NCBI GenBank assembly: GCA_029964075.1
Contig: CM057149.1
Location: 35,298,900 to 35,362,899, forward strand
Direction of reading: 5' to 3'
Length of the DNA: 64,000 nt
DNA from: Patiria pectinifera
Taxonomy: Eukaryota > Echinodermata > Asteroidea > Valvatida > Asterinidae
Shown: positions 13,841-23,799 of the stretch, in pieces
How the letters are laid out: each line of letters starts with the position of its first letter
Position numbering within the stretch: the first letter of the stretch is position 1
The notes under the pieces: generated by a model
Told to the model about the DNA's origin: nothing
Database searches by the model: none
What the model saw: only the letters and a program-made list of their open reading frames with translations
Position numbers and translations under genes: made by a program

Positions 13841-15449
13841 GAAGTGCGGTAGTGATTGTGTAACATTAACCATGATATAGGTCTGAACAGCGCCCCCATG
13901 GGAAGATGGTGTCCACCCCCACCCCCACCCCCCTCACAGGTAACAAAAAAATGTGAACCTTTCAGCACACATGAAATTTTTGGGCGCCACTGTGTACACG
14001 TTTTTTCATCAATGAAAATACTTGGAATTGAAGGCAGATTATCATGTGTTTACATCCTCACGCATATGGCACATTTTGTACTTCAACAATTCACTTTCTA
14101 TCAACTAATCAGTAAAACTTGTCAAATATGAACAAGATTTTAGAAAAATCATGCATCAACGTTGAAAAGGTTGATGAAAAATACAACTATTTTAGAGCAT
14201 CGATCATCAACAAGGTAAAAGAATCATGTATGATTAAATAACTGTATAGTTTACATAAAAACTAAGGTCTAACAAAAGGCTACAGAAATCTACTTATTTT
14301 GTGCAACTTAAAACTACGCATGCAACAATACTTTCAAAGATTTAAATATGAATACATCAGAATAATCAAATTTAAAGTTTAATCATGTCTTATGTTGTCA
14401 CCGTACATCGTTTTAAATACTCTCACGCCTACAAAATGTAAAACCTGTCAGAATTTTCAAAATTGGTAAAAAAAATTTAAGCCGTGCTGATTATGAGAGC
14501 TGAGTTCTTGCAAAACCCTAAACAAAATTCTAAAGTAATACACAGAAGTTGCCCCAAAAAAACTATTAATACTAAATTCAAATAAACTCTATTATAGCAC
14601 TACCACATACTAAAAAATGAAACTACAAAATAAGGCTGATACATTTAATAGAATTATAACAATGATGAAAAAACAAAACATTTTCAGTCTTTCAACGTTA
14701 CAAGAAACTGTAAAATGGCTAGCAAGGGAAATTTAAAATGCATACGTGTACATGTAAACTTTTTTAAAACAAAAAGATTCACTTTGCAGAACGATGGTCT
14801 GATTCTGTGCTTCTTTACAATGATTCCTGTTACTTGTTTAAGAAGTGCAAATTTTTGGGTGGATCAATGATTTTACTAAATCGAAAATATTCCATGATTT
14901 CACAAAGCATTCTATCCATATATTAAAAAAAAAAATGACTACAAACAAAATTCGGTCTGTTCAAAGAAGCAACTCTCAATGCAGTGTGCAACCAAGATAC
15001 AAGAGGACAATTTTTTTCTGCAGTACATCATGGGATGTAATGTCAACAACAACAAAATGGTGTTAATTTTGCTAGTTGGAAGCACAGAATCAGCAGTTCA
15101 AACTCAGTGGATTTTGCTCTGCAAATGTACACTAATATAAAATATGGCAAGTCTTTTGAATACTTTTGTGAGTGTGGAACTGCATGTACATTGTAATAAA
15201 ACACATGCAACAGCAAGGAAGGAGTGGACAATGCACGGTTGGGATTGGAGGGAAATGAAAAACCAGTCGAAATAATTTGCAGAGGGTTTGAGGGTTATTA
15301 CTGAGGGCATGTAGAGATACATGTTTGTATAATTTTGCCTAAAGACAATCCTAAAATATAACAATTTCTTTGTTCTATAGGCCTATAAACTTCAGAACGA
15401 TAAGCATCTAAAGCATCTTAACGATAAAACGCCAGGAATTTATTATTTG

Positions 15450-15745
15450 AAAAGGAATTCTTTAAAAATCCTGAAATCAGGAAAAAACCTGACAAAAATC
15501 CTTAAATCAGGAAAAAAATCCCCCAAAAATCTTTAAATCAGGAAAAATCCGGACAAGCTGATAAATAGACAAATAATCTTTAAATCAGGAAAAGTGCTAA
15601 CAAGACATCCAGAAATCAGGAAAAATCCTGACAACAAAATCCTGAAATTAGGAAAAATCTGGGTGAAAAATAGTGAAATCAAGAAAAGTCCTGATTACAT
15701 ATGAAAATCAGGAAAAGTCCCGATAAAATTTCCTGAAATTAGTAC
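15450..15745. repeat. Degenerate minisatellite, about 30-bp unit (AAATCAGGAAAAATCC type)
   Basis: About ten degenerate units built round AAATCAGGAAAA and CCTGACAAAAATCC, with variable spacing. It lies about 0.9 kb beyond the 3' end of OG1. Confidence 0.65.
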
Positions 15746-16341
15746 AATTGATACCCATCTCACCCGACTGAACAATATTAAGTATGTGTTCATACAAAAA
15801 TAAACTCCTAGAAAATGTGGATTACATCAACCCGACCACTTTTGGTCCCTTTTGCTCAGGCAAGAAAGTGACTAAATCTTTAACAGTACAAGCACGCAGT
15901 AACTTCAACATTAAACAATTCTTATAGTGTTTGTGCATTCAGTTAGATGAAGTGCACGCATTCCTTCAAGGTGGGCAAGTTTAATTTAAAACTGCAACAA
16001 TTTTGTTCATTTATTTTGATAAATGAAGTAAACTGTCCACACATTTTGACAGTATAAACTCTTTCTTTAAAAAGTATGTGTATAACTTACAATTGTCAAT
16101 AACAAAATCAATGGGAAGATTGATTTGACTGTTCTTATTACAATAAACTTTCCTTTATACTTTTTTTTTACAAAATGATGATTAAATTGTTAACTTTATC
16201 ATTGAACATGTGAAAATAAAGACAATTATAGCTGCATCTTTTATGATGTGGAAGACACTTGCAAGTAATATAATCAACTGAGGGAAAAAAAAGGAAAATA
16301 GAAGGAACAGAGATCTTTTCTTGTTGTCTTCAAGCCATTTC

Positions 16342-16554
16342 GGAAAGATTCCCAGATCTGGCCATCACTTGTCACCCCGTGCACAAACCGTATGAGACTG
16401 GTCTAAAAGTTTCTAAGCTTTTTCCAGTAAATTTTTCAATATTTTCCCTGCTAAATTGACTTTTTAGGACATATTATTATATACTTTCTGATGGCTGATA
16501 GGTCACTGAACGGAAAAATAGTGATGGCCAGATATGGGAATCTATTATCTTTCC
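16342..16554. mobile_element. MITE family B (GGAAAGATTCCCA ends), complete copy
   Basis: Imperfect terminal inverted repeats: left GGAAAGATTCCCAGATCTGG then CCATCAC, right GTGATGGCCAGATATGGGAATC then, after a short gap, CTTTCC. Related copies occur at about 23149-23440 (inverted, truncated), 37334-37455 (truncated) and 37945-38167. The 213-bp element sits 75 bp beyond the OG1 stop codon, probably in or next to the 3' UTR. The flanks share CATTTC but no clean target duplication. Confidence 0.65.
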
Positions 16555-16628
16555 ATCATTTCTTTCAATCAGTGAAAGTCCCGGAGATTGTTGCCCAAGG
16601 ACCATGGTGTGGACTGTTGTATCGCTCC

Positions 16629-18101
16629 TCATTTTGTCTTTTTGGGAACGCCTGTACGCTTACTCTTCTTGGGAAAGCCAATGACCAGTGCTGACTGCAG
16701 GTACAGACTTTCAACTTCATCTCCAACGGTCCAGTTGCCGCAGTACTTACCTTCTCTGGTATTTTCACTGATCAAGAGATGCTCCTTGCTCCATTCTTTG
16801 ACAAACAGTACCGAACTGGAGAAGACACGTTCAGGCTTGGGACCCTTGTTATTCATGTAGTCCACGACTTCCTGGCTGAAGGCGAACACGTCACGCTCGC
16901 CGGGCTCACAATCAAAGCAGTCATCTGTATTGTCCCTTTCCACTTCATGAACGAGAACTGTCAGCGGGCGGCACGTCAAGCCCCTGGCTGCCAGGCCGTC
17001 ATGAAGGATCTGATCGCAGCCCTTGAGGTTGCCAGCTGCCAGGGCCGCCATCGTGTATTTGTGCTGAAGGAAAATGCCAAAGTACCCGAAAAAGGCAGAG
17101 TCAAAGACCTCACTATCCGAGACAACCTTTCGGACAGCGGAGGCGATGCCATTCAGTGTTGGCTCATTGTCGGCTTCAAGCATGGGGCCCGAGGAGAAAC
17201 TCTCACTTTGGCACAACCCAGATCCACGAAGAAAAGATGCTCGGTCCTGTTTGATGATGTTATAGGTGATGGTGATGCGACTACCTTCCTCGACGGGCAA
17301 GATTTCATGGACGCAGTCCGAGTAGAAGGCTGCCCACTGAATCTTTGACTGATCGTCAGACAGGCCTTCAAAGAGGAACTCTTCCTTTGTCCCTTTATGC
17401 TCGACTGTCAGGGCTCCTCCAGTGTGTTTGCAGGGCAGGCACACAACCACTGTCCCAATCATCTGAGCTGCATCAACAGGCGTGTCAACGTGTGCATTGA
17501 AGAAGCCACCTTTGCCGTACACATTCAGCTTGTAGCACTGGAGAACAACATCTTTCCCATTTGCAAGACTCTTGCTCACCTTTTCCCTGATGACACTCAG
17601 AAACTGCGGGGTGTAGTCAACCAGACCCTGCGGGGAGGCTTCCATCTTCCTTTTGTCACCAGGCTTGGGCTTTTGATGAGACTTCCTGCCAAACTGGAAC
17701 TTAGCAGCTTCGCACTCAGACGCCAAGCGCACACTGGGATTATACACCGTCTCTCCCTTCTTGAGGTCTCCGTAGGGAGAAGGCGTGCAGAACTCCAGAA
17801 GGCCGTCAACAGGGAGACCAGTGATTCGCCATCCTAGCAGGTTGGTGGCATCTTCTTTCACCTTCAGTCTGGTGTGAGCATCAGGGCGACTCAACTCGAT
17901 CCAGCCACCGCAGCAAAAGGTTCTCTGCTGGCCCAACATCTTGAGGTTATCAAGAAGGTTCCGGACACTTCTCCGGTCCACCATCTCTTCGTCTAGGGTT
18001 TCCCCAAGCCGCTCCCCGCGCAGAGCAATGTTCCACCAGGTGCGTTCGTACATCTTGACCTTTTTCTTGGCCTCTTCATAGTCAGCAAGAACATCAGTCA
18101 T
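16629..18101 (-). CDS. 2-oxoglutarate/Fe(II) dioxygenase family protein, OG1 (diverged paralogue)
   Basis: The predicted protein has 490 residues and belongs to the 2OG-Fe(II) oxygenase superfamily (prolyl-4-hydroxylase-like double-stranded beta-helix); the substrate is unknown. Visible: an N-terminal charged helix (residues 8-20), CCGGW (63-67), CTPSPYGD (105-112), the Fe ligands His204-x-Asp206 in AHVDTPVDAA and His265 in DCVHEILP, and the 2OG-binding Arg275 ten residues on. After the core comes the conserved HKYT...GNLKG block. Unlike OG2-OG5 it lacks the acidic tail and ends in a Lys-rich KKSKRTGVPKKTK. The start at 18101 is chosen because it aligns with the paralogues and lies just after an acceptor (pyrimidine tract, CAG at 18163-18165). 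An upstream in-frame ATG at 18194 would add 31 hydrophobic residues resembling a signal peptide, but they translate that pyrimidine tract and are probably intronic. Confidence 0.88.
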   Translation of the reverse strand: MTDVLADYEEAKKKVKMYERTWWNIALRGERLGETLDEEMVDRRSVRNLLDNLKMLGQQRTFCCGGWIELSRPDAHTRLKVKEDATNLLGWRITGLPVDGLLEFCTPSPYGDLKKGETVYNPSVRLASECEAAKFQFGRKSHQKPKPGDKRKMEASPQGLVDYTPQFLSVIREKVSKSLANGKDVVLQCYKLNVYGKGGFFNAHVDTPVDAAQMIGTVVVCLPCKHTGGALTVEHKGTKEEFLFEGLSDDQSKIQWAAFYSDCVHEILPVEEGSRITITYNIIKQDRASFLRGSGLCQSESFSSGPMLEADNEPTLNGIASAVRKVVSDSEVFDSAFFGYFGIFLQHKYTMAALAAGNLKGCDQILHDGLAARGLTCRPLTVLVHEVERDNTDDCFDCEPGERDVFAFSQEVVDYMNNKGPKPERVFSSSVLFVKEWSKEHLLISENTREGKYCGNWTVGDEVESLYLQSALVIGFPKKSKRTGVPKKTK

Positions 18102-18162
18102 GACTGGACTTTGTAGTCTGTGCGAAATAACGGCAGCAATAATAGAACCCAGACGGACACAA
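18102..18162 (-). other. OG1 exon 2, 5' UTR part, with splice acceptor
   Basis: On the minus strand TTGTTTTTCAG ends at 18163, so the exon starts at 18162 and runs into the ATG at 18101. This fits the two-exon plan of the array (non-coding exon 1, coding exon 2). The candidate exon 1 donor is at 23562, which would give a 5.4-kb intron. Confidence 0.6.
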
Positions 18163-18199
18163 CTGAAAAACAACAGAATGACAAAAAAATTCATGACAG

Positions 18200-20729
18200 T
18201 TTGGGCTGAAATCAGAGCACAGGTTAAATAACTTGTGCTTAATACATTGAATTATAGCTATAAGCATTATCCATGCACACTTATGATAAACCATGGAGGA
18301 AACAGTCCTCTATTTTATGTTTACATGTGCCCCCCCCCCCCCAATAAATTGTGTGTTAACAGTAACACCCTAAATCGTTTCATCCAAGTAGGTAGATATG
18401 AAAATAATTGTTTTTTTGTAACTTTTTTATGCTTGTCTGTCTGTCTTTTATACTTATTTTGTTTACTTAGGCTACCTTTAATATAGATTCACCTGTTTAA
18501 AAGGCTGTTTAAATTTTTCGCACCAGGAATTTATTTTTTATTTTCAAACTACACGTATACTTAACTTAAAATTTTTGGCCAGATGTGGTGATAAAAAGTT
18601 TGAGATCGGCAACAAACTGCAAAAAATCCAGGTATGTCGAATGACCATAAACACACAATTTTGGGGGGGGGGGGGGGTAAGGAGGGGCCACAGAAACAGC
18701 CCTCTTCTTGCAAACAATTTCCTTCCTTTTTCCTCACATTCCCATGACTCCAACATACAGCTAGAATAATAACGTCACCATGTCAATTTTGTGTTAACTG
18801 CATGAAGCTACCTCTCCAACCCCCCCCCCCACCACTCCCAAATAACCACAAGCCAACCCCTATTTTGTGTACCTCGAGGACCTACATTTTTGGTTTCAAC
18901 ACACAACTGGAATACATGTACACATCTATATATATAAGAGAGAAGTTTACTCGGCCTGCGAGACGATGTTTGCTCATGAAAGGATCCGAGACCGCGGGCT
19001 CACGCGGCGCCAAAATCGCTCCACGTCCGTGGAAAAATGCGGAGGGTGTCTTCCGCCGGGTCGGACGCTTCGGGTCGTCCTTATTTTCCCGTACGGACCG
19101 GCGATCTGTTTCGTCGATTTTTCGTGACTGCATTTTGCACAGGAATTTGCCGTCGTGTGCGCTTTCACGTTGACTGCCTGGCCGCCCCCTGTGCTGGCTT
19201 TTCTGCGTGTCTAGACTGTGCGAGGTCAGCGAGGCCAACGTAGGGGTTTCGTTTACGTGTTCTACTCGGCCGTTCGGCAAAAGCGTTCACCAAACGTTAG
19301 TATGGGGTGACCTTGGTAAAATATTTTTTGTCCATGGTGCGTGGCCACCAAGTGTCCCTATTCTTTCATATGCTTCGCTTGCCGCCCCTGCGCCGAGTGC
19401 AACGAATACTCAGAAGGACTACACATTAGTATGCCTAGCGCGGTCTGACCAATGCGTGGCACTTCCCGGCTATGCGTAAAACCGTCACTGGCAACGCGCA
19501 CTGCAGCCTGCTCCACACCCTGGAAACGAGGTTGAGTCTACGGTGCTCGCTATTTGAAGCGCAAGCATGTGACGTCGCGTGATAGAGTGCTGTTGCTTCC
19601 ATAATGTGTTTACAGCTCCATGCTTCCACCACCAAGGCTGAGCGTTGTGAGTTCGCTGCCCGCCCGCACGTATAATTCAGTGTCGCGTTATAATTTCGGG
19701 GGCCTGTTTGGGGTCAACGAAGGATCGATGCATTGCTTCAAATATCGCGATAAAGTTGAATCGACTTCTTCCTCGCAGACGGTGTCGCAAATTGTAAGAA
19801 GTCAAGTTTACGTTTGTTGAAGAGTCCAATACTGAAACTTAATTGTGATCGACCTTCCTCCATGATTCAGACCGAATTTGATGGTAACACTCAACATTTT
19901 CATTTCAAATGACACCTTCACGTTTTACTGCATTATGATTTATTGTCAAAATTGTACATACAATCAGCCTTCGCCTGTGTGCTACAGTAACCTTTTCACT
20001 ACGTTTTCCAAATGCGACTGCCTCACAAAATGCCAATTTAACAGACCAACGGGAACATTTACAGACAGTTGCCATGGTACATAATTATCATGTGTGTAAA
20101 TCGACAGGGGATAGGGGGAACCCATGCACCCCCCCCCCACACATTTTAAAGCGGGGGACATTGTTTGGTCCCCACTTTTTCTTCCCTGAAAAAAAAACGT
20201 AGCCTACAATAATGATTATATTGCTCAGAATGCATGTGGCGGATTCAATTACTCCAAACTCAAAACTTTAAAAGATGACCTTTTGCTCAAATTGGTTTTA
20301 GTGGTCAGAAATTGCCTCAGATCACACTACAGAAATTGCTCTTCTATAACTGCATGTCTCCCCAACTATATCCCCCATTTACATTTAACTCTCCACATTT
20401 TCATCCACAACACTACGCCCTACCCCATCTATGATCGGGTAAATCAGCTTGTGTACAATGAAGAGACACTGTTTATGACCAAATTTTTAAAGGTCAGCGA
20501 CCAGAGTCACCATGGATCTTTTGCCTTACTTCTGCCAAACCAGAAATGCATGCTCTTAATGTTTTTCACCTGTTGTCCCTATATGCCCATTTTATCCAGA
20601 GGGATATGGTGATCTATGCAACAGGCTCTCAAGTTTGGAAGATGACTGCAAAGTGGCCGTGCTGTGTAAAGTTTTCTTTTACAACAGACTTTGTAAAATA
20701 TGGGTAACATATGTGCTCTTGTCAGTGGC
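18200..20729. other. Non-coding stretch with an orphan CpG-rich block
   Basis: Probably inside OG1 intron 1. It holds homopolymers (C-run at about 18330-18342, G-run at about 18663-18677, C-run at about 18821-18831, C-run at about 20131-20138). Between about 18950 and 19700 the CpG density is much higher than in the surrounding AT-rich DNA, and a TATATATATAA word precedes it at about 18927. No protein family or complete exon could be recognised there. Confidence 0.45.
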
Positions 20730-21263
20730 TTAAAGGGAATATACATCATTTGCTTTTGCTGTAATTTTCAGAAATGGATGGAATTGGGGGGTTGGAAATA
20801 TATAGCAAATATAGTTACACCGACTCTTTTGAGGCTTTGGGTTCGAAAATGCTAATAAAAACCAAGAAAAACAATCATTTTCCTGTAGTCTGGTTCCCTG
20901 ACTCCATATAAGAAGAAACAGAGCAGTTTACATACATTGGGGAATTGTAAGGTCAGGGAACCAGTCTAGCTGGCTTGTACCCGTTCATAGGCGTGTAATC
21001 GATTGCAAACAAGTGCGATGGTCAATTGGGGCCAGTATTTGAGAGAAAAAAAGCCAGTTTTTTCCAACGCTGGCCGGCCGACCAGCGTTGGAAATTGATA
21101 CAAAAATACCACTTTTCTTGAAATGATAGTAGGGGCCTAAACCAGGTGCCATGATTTTACAGGATGCTTTACACTGTCATTCACTAACAGTCCAGCAAAT
21201 TATTTCAAAATGATTTGGTAGTTTTATTTTTTGATGTTTGCAAATGTTGTATTTTCCCTTTAA
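20730..21263 (+). mobile_element. TTAA-type MITE, copy B (complete)
   Basis: 534 bp. It begins TTAAAGGGAATATACATCATTTGC and ends with the matching inverted GCAAATGTTGTATTTTCCCTTTAA, with TTAA at both limits (20730-20733, 21260-21263). An internal hairpin at about 21063-21092 reads CCAACGCTGGCCGG against CGACCAGCGTTGG. TTAA targets are typical of piggyBac and Kolobok superfamilies; there is no transposase frame, so it is non-autonomous. Confidence 0.8.
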
Positions 21264-22617
21264 ACAAAACTGACCCTTTGCAAGCTGAGCTGGGCCACAG
21301 GATGTTTGGCTGTGCCAGCATTCCTGGGCAAACTACACTGGTGATTATGAATAAACATTGTGGTGATAAACAAAGCAACTGGTAGAAGAGGACAGTGTAG
21401 TGCCAGTGGGTATGGAGGTAATTACTTTAGAAGAGGATTGGAATGTGGCAAGGGTGTGAATTTTGTAAACATTTAACAACTATTTAAAGCCGGAGTCCAT
21501 CATTTGCAGCTATCCAAAAAACTAACTGGCGTAATTATTGTTGAAAAACATACTGGTTGAAAGATAGTAAGGGGACTAAACTCCCTGTGAAATTATTCTT
21601 TCTGGCAAGCTCTCATTTTGAAGAAATCAACGAAAGAAGGCATTTCCAATGGTGCGTCTTAAGAAGCACCGTAGGAAAATTTAAATTAGTAGTTCGTTTT
21701 GTTATTCGGCGCAGAGTGCACAAGCATTGGCACGACGCACAGGCGCGCGCGGTTGCTATAATTCGTCAGATCAGTGCGCGACATCGCGTAAAGCTGCAAT
21801 TCAAAACAATTCAAAACATGATTTAGCAACTTTTGATTTGAAATTGAGATCCTAGAATGCTGTTTTTCTCGGAATATACAGCTGAACTTGAGCTGAAACT
21901 TCATCAGGTTAGTTGTTCAGTATCCTTCATTAGATTGTGAACACTTTTGTTGCTTCAAACGAACAAAATGCACAAATTACAAATGATGGACTACGTCTTT
22001 AAGAACCTTTGATTACATTATAGCCATTCACAAAGGCTGATGCAGTGACCAATGCTTGGGCCAAAAAAATAGTCTCCAATTTCTGGTATGCGCACGTGTC
22101 GCCGTAGCCATGCGTCGTAGCCATGCGTCGGCAAAATTTAAAGGGCTTTCATTGCAAAAATGTTGAAAAGACATGAATCTTGGACCGAGCATGGACTGAG
22201 AAACTAAGAAATGGGACTGAGTACACAACCCCTGAAGTGAAGTGGCGTCTGGACACTACATTCTATTCCCTAAAATATGCATGTCCGCCTGTCTGCAACA
22301 ATCCAACATAACAAAATCTGACAGGCCCGACCCCCCCACCCCCCCCCCCAAAAAAAAATCCTGGAAAAAATGTTGCCACCTGACGCGACGCTGCTTTTTT
22401 CTTCATATATCATCTCAATGAAGGTCAGTCGTTGCAAAAATGATGATGAGACATGAATCTGGGACTGAGAAATATTTCCAGTTTTGTTAGGAAATACTTC
22501 ACATTTTCTTGACTCTCCATAGACCATAGACTTTGAACACAACCGCTGAAGTAGTGTCAGGTTGCAACATGCTTTCAAAATTCCTGGATGCACCCCTGTA
22601 TTATAATGTATATTGTG
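21264..22617. other. Non-coding stretch with dispersed repeats
   Basis: Probably inside OG1 intron 1. It contains repeat family A copy 2 (about 21575-21960) and repeat family C copies (about 22030-22260 partial and 22365-22575). No gene supported. Confidence 0.4.
22365..22575 (+). repeat. Dispersed repeat family C
   Basis: Collinear copies at about 37455-37655 and 44609-44785, with partial copies at about 22030-22260 and 29940-30110. Shared words are CTTTTTTCTTCATATATCAT, GGTCAGTC-TTGCAAAAATGATGA, ACATGAATCTGGGACTGAG and TTTTGTTAGGAAATAC. No coding sense; ends are not resolved. Confidence 0.65.
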
Positions 22618-23125
22618 TTAAAGGGAATGTACAACATTTGCTTTTGCTGCAATTTTCAGAAATAAATGGATTTGGAGAGTTAGTATGTTAAAGCAAATAT
22701 TGTTACACTGACTTGTTTCACGTTTTGGGTTCGTAGATGCTGGAAAACCAAGAAATCCAATCATATTCTTGTAGTCTGGTTCCCTGACCCCACTTAAGAT
22801 GATAGACTTTCGGGAATTGTAAGATCAGAGAATCAGTCTAGCAGGCTTGTAGTCTTCACAGGTGTTTAATCAATTGCAAAGAAAATGCAGACGAACTAAA
22901 TGTGAAAATTTAGGAGCAATTTTTGAAAAAAGCCAGTTTTCTCCAACGCTGGTCGGCCGACCAGCGTTGGAAAAATACAGTGTTTCTTGAAAATGTCAGC
23001 ACACCAGGAGCCATAACTTCACAGGATGATTTAGACTGTCATTCCCTAACAATCCAGTAAGATATTTCGTAATAAATTGATCATTTCGTTTTTTGATGTT
23101 TGCAAATGTTGTATCTTCCCTTTAA
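22618..23125 (+). mobile_element. TTAA-type MITE, copy C (complete)
   Basis: 508 bp. It begins TTAAAGGGAATGTACAAC and ends GTTGTATCTTCCCTTTAA, with TTAA at both limits (22618-22621, 23122-23125). The internal hairpin at about 22942-22971 is a clean CCAACGCTGGTCGG against CCGACCAGCGTTGG. It directly abuts the anchor of the first duplicated unit (about 23128). Confidence 0.8.
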
Positions 23126-23148
23126 TATGGGAATTTATTTACTCGTCT

Positions 23149-23440
23149 GGGAAAGATTCTCATATCTGGCCATCACTAATTTTTCCCTTCAGTTAGCTGG
23201 AGTTACTCAGCCCTAAATTTTATCATTGGGTTGTCATTTAGGGCTGGGTAACTCCAGCTACCCTTCAGTGACCTATCACTCATCAGCCATCAGAAAGTGA
23301 TTTAATAATGTTCTCAAAAGTCAAATTTAGCAGGGAAAATATTGAAGTATTTACTGAGAAAACACTTATTACTTAGAAATGTTCAGGCCAGTCTCATACG
23401 GTGCGTGCACTGGGTGACAAGTAATGGTCTGCAAAAGCAT
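23149..23440 (-). mobile_element. MITE family B, inverted truncated copy carrying a nested 67-bp element
   Basis: It starts GGAAAGATTCTCATATCTGG and runs through the same blocks as 37945-38167 in inverted order (TGACCTATCACTCATCAGCC, GCAGGGAAAATATTG, CAGGCCAGTCTCATACGG), then fades near 23440 without the second terminus. The nested element at 23194-23260 interrupts the word CCCTTCAGT, which is continuous in the sister copies. Confidence 0.65.
23185..23269. mobile_element. 67-bp hairpin transposon with 9-bp target duplication (TAGCT...AGCTA)
   Basis: The element occupies 23194-23260. Its ends are mirror copies: TAGCTGGAGTTACTCAGCCC and, inverted, GGGCTGGGTAACTCCAGCTA, leaving a loop of only about 17 bases. 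The flanks 23185-23193 and 23261-23269 are both CCCTTCAGT. Family B copies at about 38120 and 16505 carry the uninterrupted (empty) site, so insertion plus 9-bp duplication is directly supported. A 9-bp duplication fits Mutator-like transposases; that assignment is an inference. Confidence 0.85.
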
Positions 23441-23561
23441 GCATGTGCCTGGCATGATCTCGTCATGATCTAGCATGTGTAGTCATGGTAGTGCCTTTTC
23501 TGGCAAGACAGAAATGTCTCTCGTTCTCATTTCATAGTTTTGATATCGTCACTTTCCTTAC

Positions 23562-23690
23562 CTTGATTTCAGTAGATTGAACGCGAAGGCATGCCTTGTT
23601 GAGGTTAAATGGACACTTGGTTGGAGGGCCACCAGTCTTCGCAGTGGTGTTCAACGACAAGTTCAGTCTTCAAATTTTAAAGTGCTTCTT
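23562..23690 (-). other. Candidate non-coding exon 1 upstream of OG1
   Basis: The donor CAAG|GTAAGG (minus strand, exon end 23562) is repeated at 30457, 38486 and 47609, each upstream of one coding exon of the array, with a similar 100-130 bp of flanking sequence. The upper bound is approximate. The same bases on the plus strand resemble an acceptor (CCTTGATTTCAG), but the copy at 30457 reads CAA there while the donor is intact in all four, so the minus reading is preferred. Confidence 0.45.
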
Positions 23691-23722
23691 GTTTACTGAA
23701 ACCGAAACTGAAAGCCCGCGCT

Positions 23723-23794
23723 CACGTGCACACGTACACGACGGTTGCAGTAGGTACAGTACGGGTGTGTTTTGATCTGGTGACCGTGCACGTG
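23723..23794 (-). promoter_or_regulatory. Candidate promoter with two CACGTG boxes (unit 1)
   Basis: CACGTG occurs at 23723-23728 and 23789-23794, about 160 and 230 bp upstream of the exon 1 donor, in a locally CpG-rich tract. The other three units also carry CACGTG at 30712, 38587 and 47738. The block CACGTGTTGACAGAG is shared with 30712-30726. Confidence 0.4.
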
Positions 23795-23799
23795 TTGAC

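Larger units (their letters stand above)
12560..16341. other. Intergenic stretch with two tandem-repeat blocks
   Basis: No gene supported. Beyond the repeats listed separately (13482-13840, 15450-15745) it holds mixed C/A runs at about 13040-13105 and a C-rich tract at about 13914-13935. Short open frames here look like AT-rich chance frames. Confidence 0.4.

Noticed and set aside
18882..19280. 132-codon minus-strand and 123-codon plus-strand frames
   Set aside because: Both occupy the same CpG-rich block with no recognisable domain; open frames are expected in GC-rich DNA.
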